This document shows positions 6,186 to 7,742 of a stretch of 7,742 nt of DNA, piece after piece; position 1 is the stretch's first letter; every line of letters starts with the position of its first letter. The DNA is from Trueperaceae bacterium (lineage in GTDB: Bacteria; Deinococcota; Deinococci; Deinococcales; Trueperaceae), in the NCBI GenBank assembly GCA_007130355.1, contig SLSQ01000122.1:1-7742 (forward strand), written 5' to 3'. The notes beneath the pieces were generated by a model that saw only the letters and a list, made by a program, of their open reading frames with translations, searched no databases and was not told where the DNA came from. Position numbers and translations under genes: made by a program.

Positions 6186-6961
6186 GCCCAGCCCCCACCC
6201 CCGTCCGCGAGGAACGGGTCGAGCGACTTCCGGTCCGCGTCTACGCGAGCGAGGCCGACCTCGGAGCCGCCGCCGCCCACGACATGGCGGAGATCCTGAC
6301 CGCCGCCATCCGCGAGCGCGGCGAGGCGAACCTGATCCTCGCCACCGGCAACTCCCAGCTCGCCTTCCTGCGCACCCTGCGCGAGGTCCGCGAGGTCGAC
6401 TGGGCCCGCGTCCGGATCTTCCACATGGACGAGTACGTCGGCATCGACCCCGAGCACAAGGCGTCGTTCCCGCGCTTCCTGCGCGAGCACTTCCTGGACC
6501 ACGTCGACGGGGCGACCTTCCACCCGATCTCGGGCGATCCGGACCGTACCGCCGCGATCTGCGCCGAGTACGAGGCGGAGCTGCGGGCCCATCCCGCCGA
6601 CGCCGTCGCGCTCGGTTGGGGCGAGAACGGGCACTTGGCGTTCAACGACCCGCCGTTCGCCGAGTTCGGGGATCCGGTCTGGGCCAAGGCGGTCCGACTG
6701 GACGACGTCAGCCGCCGGCAGCAGGTCGGCGAGGGGCACTTCGCCTCGCTCGACGAGGTCCCGACCCACGCGATCACCCTCACCATCCCCGCCTTGCTCG
6801 CCGCCAAGCGCGTGCTGTGCATCGTGCCCGAGTCCCGCAAAGCCGACGCGGTGCACGCCTGCCTCACCGAACCGATCTCCGAGGACCGACCCGGTTCGAT
6901 CCTTCGGCGCGTGGACCACGCGACCCTCTACCTGGACCGCGACTCCGCCGCCCGGATCTGA
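6182..6961 (+). CDS. NagB-like glucosamine-6-phosphate isomerase/deaminase family protein, divergent
   Basis: This 259-residue cytoplasmic enzyme is close in length to E. coli NagB, which turns glucosamine 6-phosphate into fructose 6-phosphate and ammonia. The Rossmann-like core shows LILATGNSQLAFL (51-63), where NagB has its phosphate loop with TGGTP; here the loop reads TGNSQ. The motif FHMDEYVG (80-87) keeps the proton-abstracting aspartate as Asp83. The ring-opening motif, normally DGHIAFNEP, is NGHLAFNDP (149-157): His151 is kept, but Asp becomes Asn149 and Glu becomes Asp156. Lys220 in PESRKADAV matches the conserved phosphate-binding lysine. A segment RRQQVGEGHF (178-187) and PTHAITLTIPALL (194-206) complete the domain. 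The sequence fits a NagB-like branch whose members are often annotated as the deaminase by homology. Placement directly after the NagA-like gene supports an amino-sugar route. Substrate and activity are not proven by sequence. Confidence 0.85.
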   Translation: MSPAPTPVREERVERLPVRVYASEADLGAAAAHDMAEILTAAIRERGEANLILATGNSQLAFLRTLREVREVDWARVRIFHMDEYVGIDPEHKASFPRFLREHFLDHVDGATFHPISGDPDRTAAICAEYEAELRAHPADAVALGWGENGHLAFNDPPFAEFGDPVWAKAVRLDDVSRRQQVGEGHFASLDEVPTHAITLTIPALLAAKRVLCIVPESRKADAVHACLTEPISEDRPGSILRRVDHATLYLDRDSAARI

Positions 6962-6964
6962 ACC

Positions 6965-7742
6965 GTGGGTGCGCGCCGGCCGAACGTGCTGCTGATCGTG
7001 GCGGACCAGATGAAGGCGTCCGCCAGCCCGCTGTACGGTGGGCCGGCCGGCACGACGCCGGCGCTCGAGCGGCTGGCCGCCCACGGCACGACGTTCGACC
7101 GCGCGATCACGCCCAGCCCGCTGTGCGTCCCCGCCCGCGTCGCGCTCCTCTCCGGCCGCTGGCCGCACGCGACCGGCGCCCGCCGCAACGAGACGCCGAT
7201 GCCGGCCGGCACGCCGCACGCCTTCCGCACCTGGAAGGAGGCCGGCCTCCGTACCGCCCTGATCGGCAAGGACCACTGCTTCGCGGAGCCGGACGATCTC
7301 GTCCTCTTCGACGTGCGTTGTCCGCTCGACCACGACGGCCCGCCGGAGCACGACCCGCCGGTCGGGATGGCCTGGCCGAAGAGCGACGCCGAGATCGCCG
7401 CCGCCCACGCCCCGCGCCGCGCCATGCCGCGGCAGGCACCGGCGATCTCGTACCGGGTCAGCGACGTCGACCCGGAGGCGACCGGGACCGGGCTGGTCGC
7501 CGCCCAAACGGAACGGTGGCTCGAGGAGCGCGCCGCCGACGCCCGGCCGTTCGCCGCCTGGGTCTCCTTCCCCGACCCGCACACGCCGTACGAGGTGCCG
7601 CGCCCGTGGGCGGAGACCGTCCCGCCCGAGTCGATCGAGCTTCCGCCGATCGAGGCCCCGGACGACCCTGCCTTGCCCGAACGGAACCGCGTCCTGCGCC
7701 GGATCCTCGACGTCGGCTCCGCCGGCGAGGAGGAACGCCGAC
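6965..7742 (+). CDS. Type I sulfatase, N-terminal part (3' end outside window)
   Basis: The frame is open from GTG 6965 to the window end, giving 259 of probably 450-500 residues. It opens with RPNVLLIVADQMK (5-17), the first strand of the alkaline phosphatase-like sulfatase fold, with metal ligand Asp14. The sulfatase signature CVPAR (54-58) follows, inside SPLCVPARVALLSGRWPH. Cys54 is the residue that a formylglycine-generating enzyme or anaerobic maturase converts to formylglycine. Lys102 and His104 in LIGKDHC match the active-site GKxH, and SFPDPHTPY (201-209) is the usual PDPHxP motif with His206. No signal peptide or lipobox precedes the first strand, so a cytoplasmic location is inferred. 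The start is set by the fold's first strand; no good ribosome binding site is present, and only one codon separates it from the upstream stop, suggesting reinitiation. Phosphonate monoester hydrolases share this fold and remain an alternative. Confidence 0.85.
   Translation, partial: MGARRPNVLLIVADQMKASASPLYGGPAGTTPALERLAAHGTTFDRAITPSPLCVPARVALLSGRWPHATGARRNETPMPAGTPHAFRTWKEAGLRTALIGKDHCFAEPDDLVLFDVRCPLDHDGPPEHDPPVGMAWPKSDAEIAAAHAPRRAMPRQAPAISYRVSDVDPEATGTGLVAAQTERWLEERAADARPFAAWVSFPDPHTPYEVPRPWAETVPPESIELPPIEAPDDPALPERNRVLRRILDVGSAGEEERR

Noticed and set aside
5477..7582. Very long open frame (about 700 codons) on the minus strand opposite the NagA-like, NagB-like and sulfatase genes
   Set aside because: GC-rich coding sequence keeps an antisense frame free of stops by composition alone. 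The translation is Arg/Gly/Val/Asp-rich with no domain, while the plus strand carries well-recognised families throughout.

Overview
The window is a run of one-strand (+) genes with very high GC, almost every third codon position being G or C, and frequent GTG starts. This fits a GC-rich bacterium such as an actinomycete or a member of the Chloroflexota (Thermomicrobia-like). The sequence alone does not settle the phylum, and no rRNA, tRNA, mobile element, CRISPR array or phage gene is visible.

Layout: positions 1-458 hold the C-terminal end of a family 5 (peptide/nickel-type) extracellular solute-binding protein. A 132-base gap follows, carrying a perfect 16-bp stem hairpin (481-515). Then come the four remaining parts of the same ABC importer: permease 1 (591-1580), permease 2 (1582-2694), ATPase 1 (2669-3778) and ATPase 2 (3775-4956). 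Without a break the operon continues into a NagA-like amidohydrolase (4953-6185), a NagB-like sugar-phosphate isomerase/deaminase (6182-6961) and the N-terminal 259 codons of a type I sulfatase (from 6965, running off the window). From 591 onward no intergenic gap exceeds three bases, and three junctions are ATGA or GTGA overlaps, so this is a translationally coupled operon.

How the genes may work together (inference): the Dpp/Opp-type importer brings in a solute that is probably an amino-sugar-containing glycan or glycopeptide rather than a plain peptide. A sulfatase with no visible signal peptide, a deacetylase-like enzyme and a deaminase-like enzyme would then dismantle a sulfated or N-acylated amino sugar in the cytoplasm. 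Such a route would also need a sugar kinase, a glycosidase and a sulfatase-maturating enzyme, none of which is in the window. Both sugar enzymes keep their core catalytic or metal residues but differ from textbook NagA and NagB at substrate-contact positions, so their real substrate may not be N-acetylglucosamine 6-phosphate. That pairing is the most interesting feature here. The transporter half is conventional apart from a long extra extracytoplasmic segment in permease 2.
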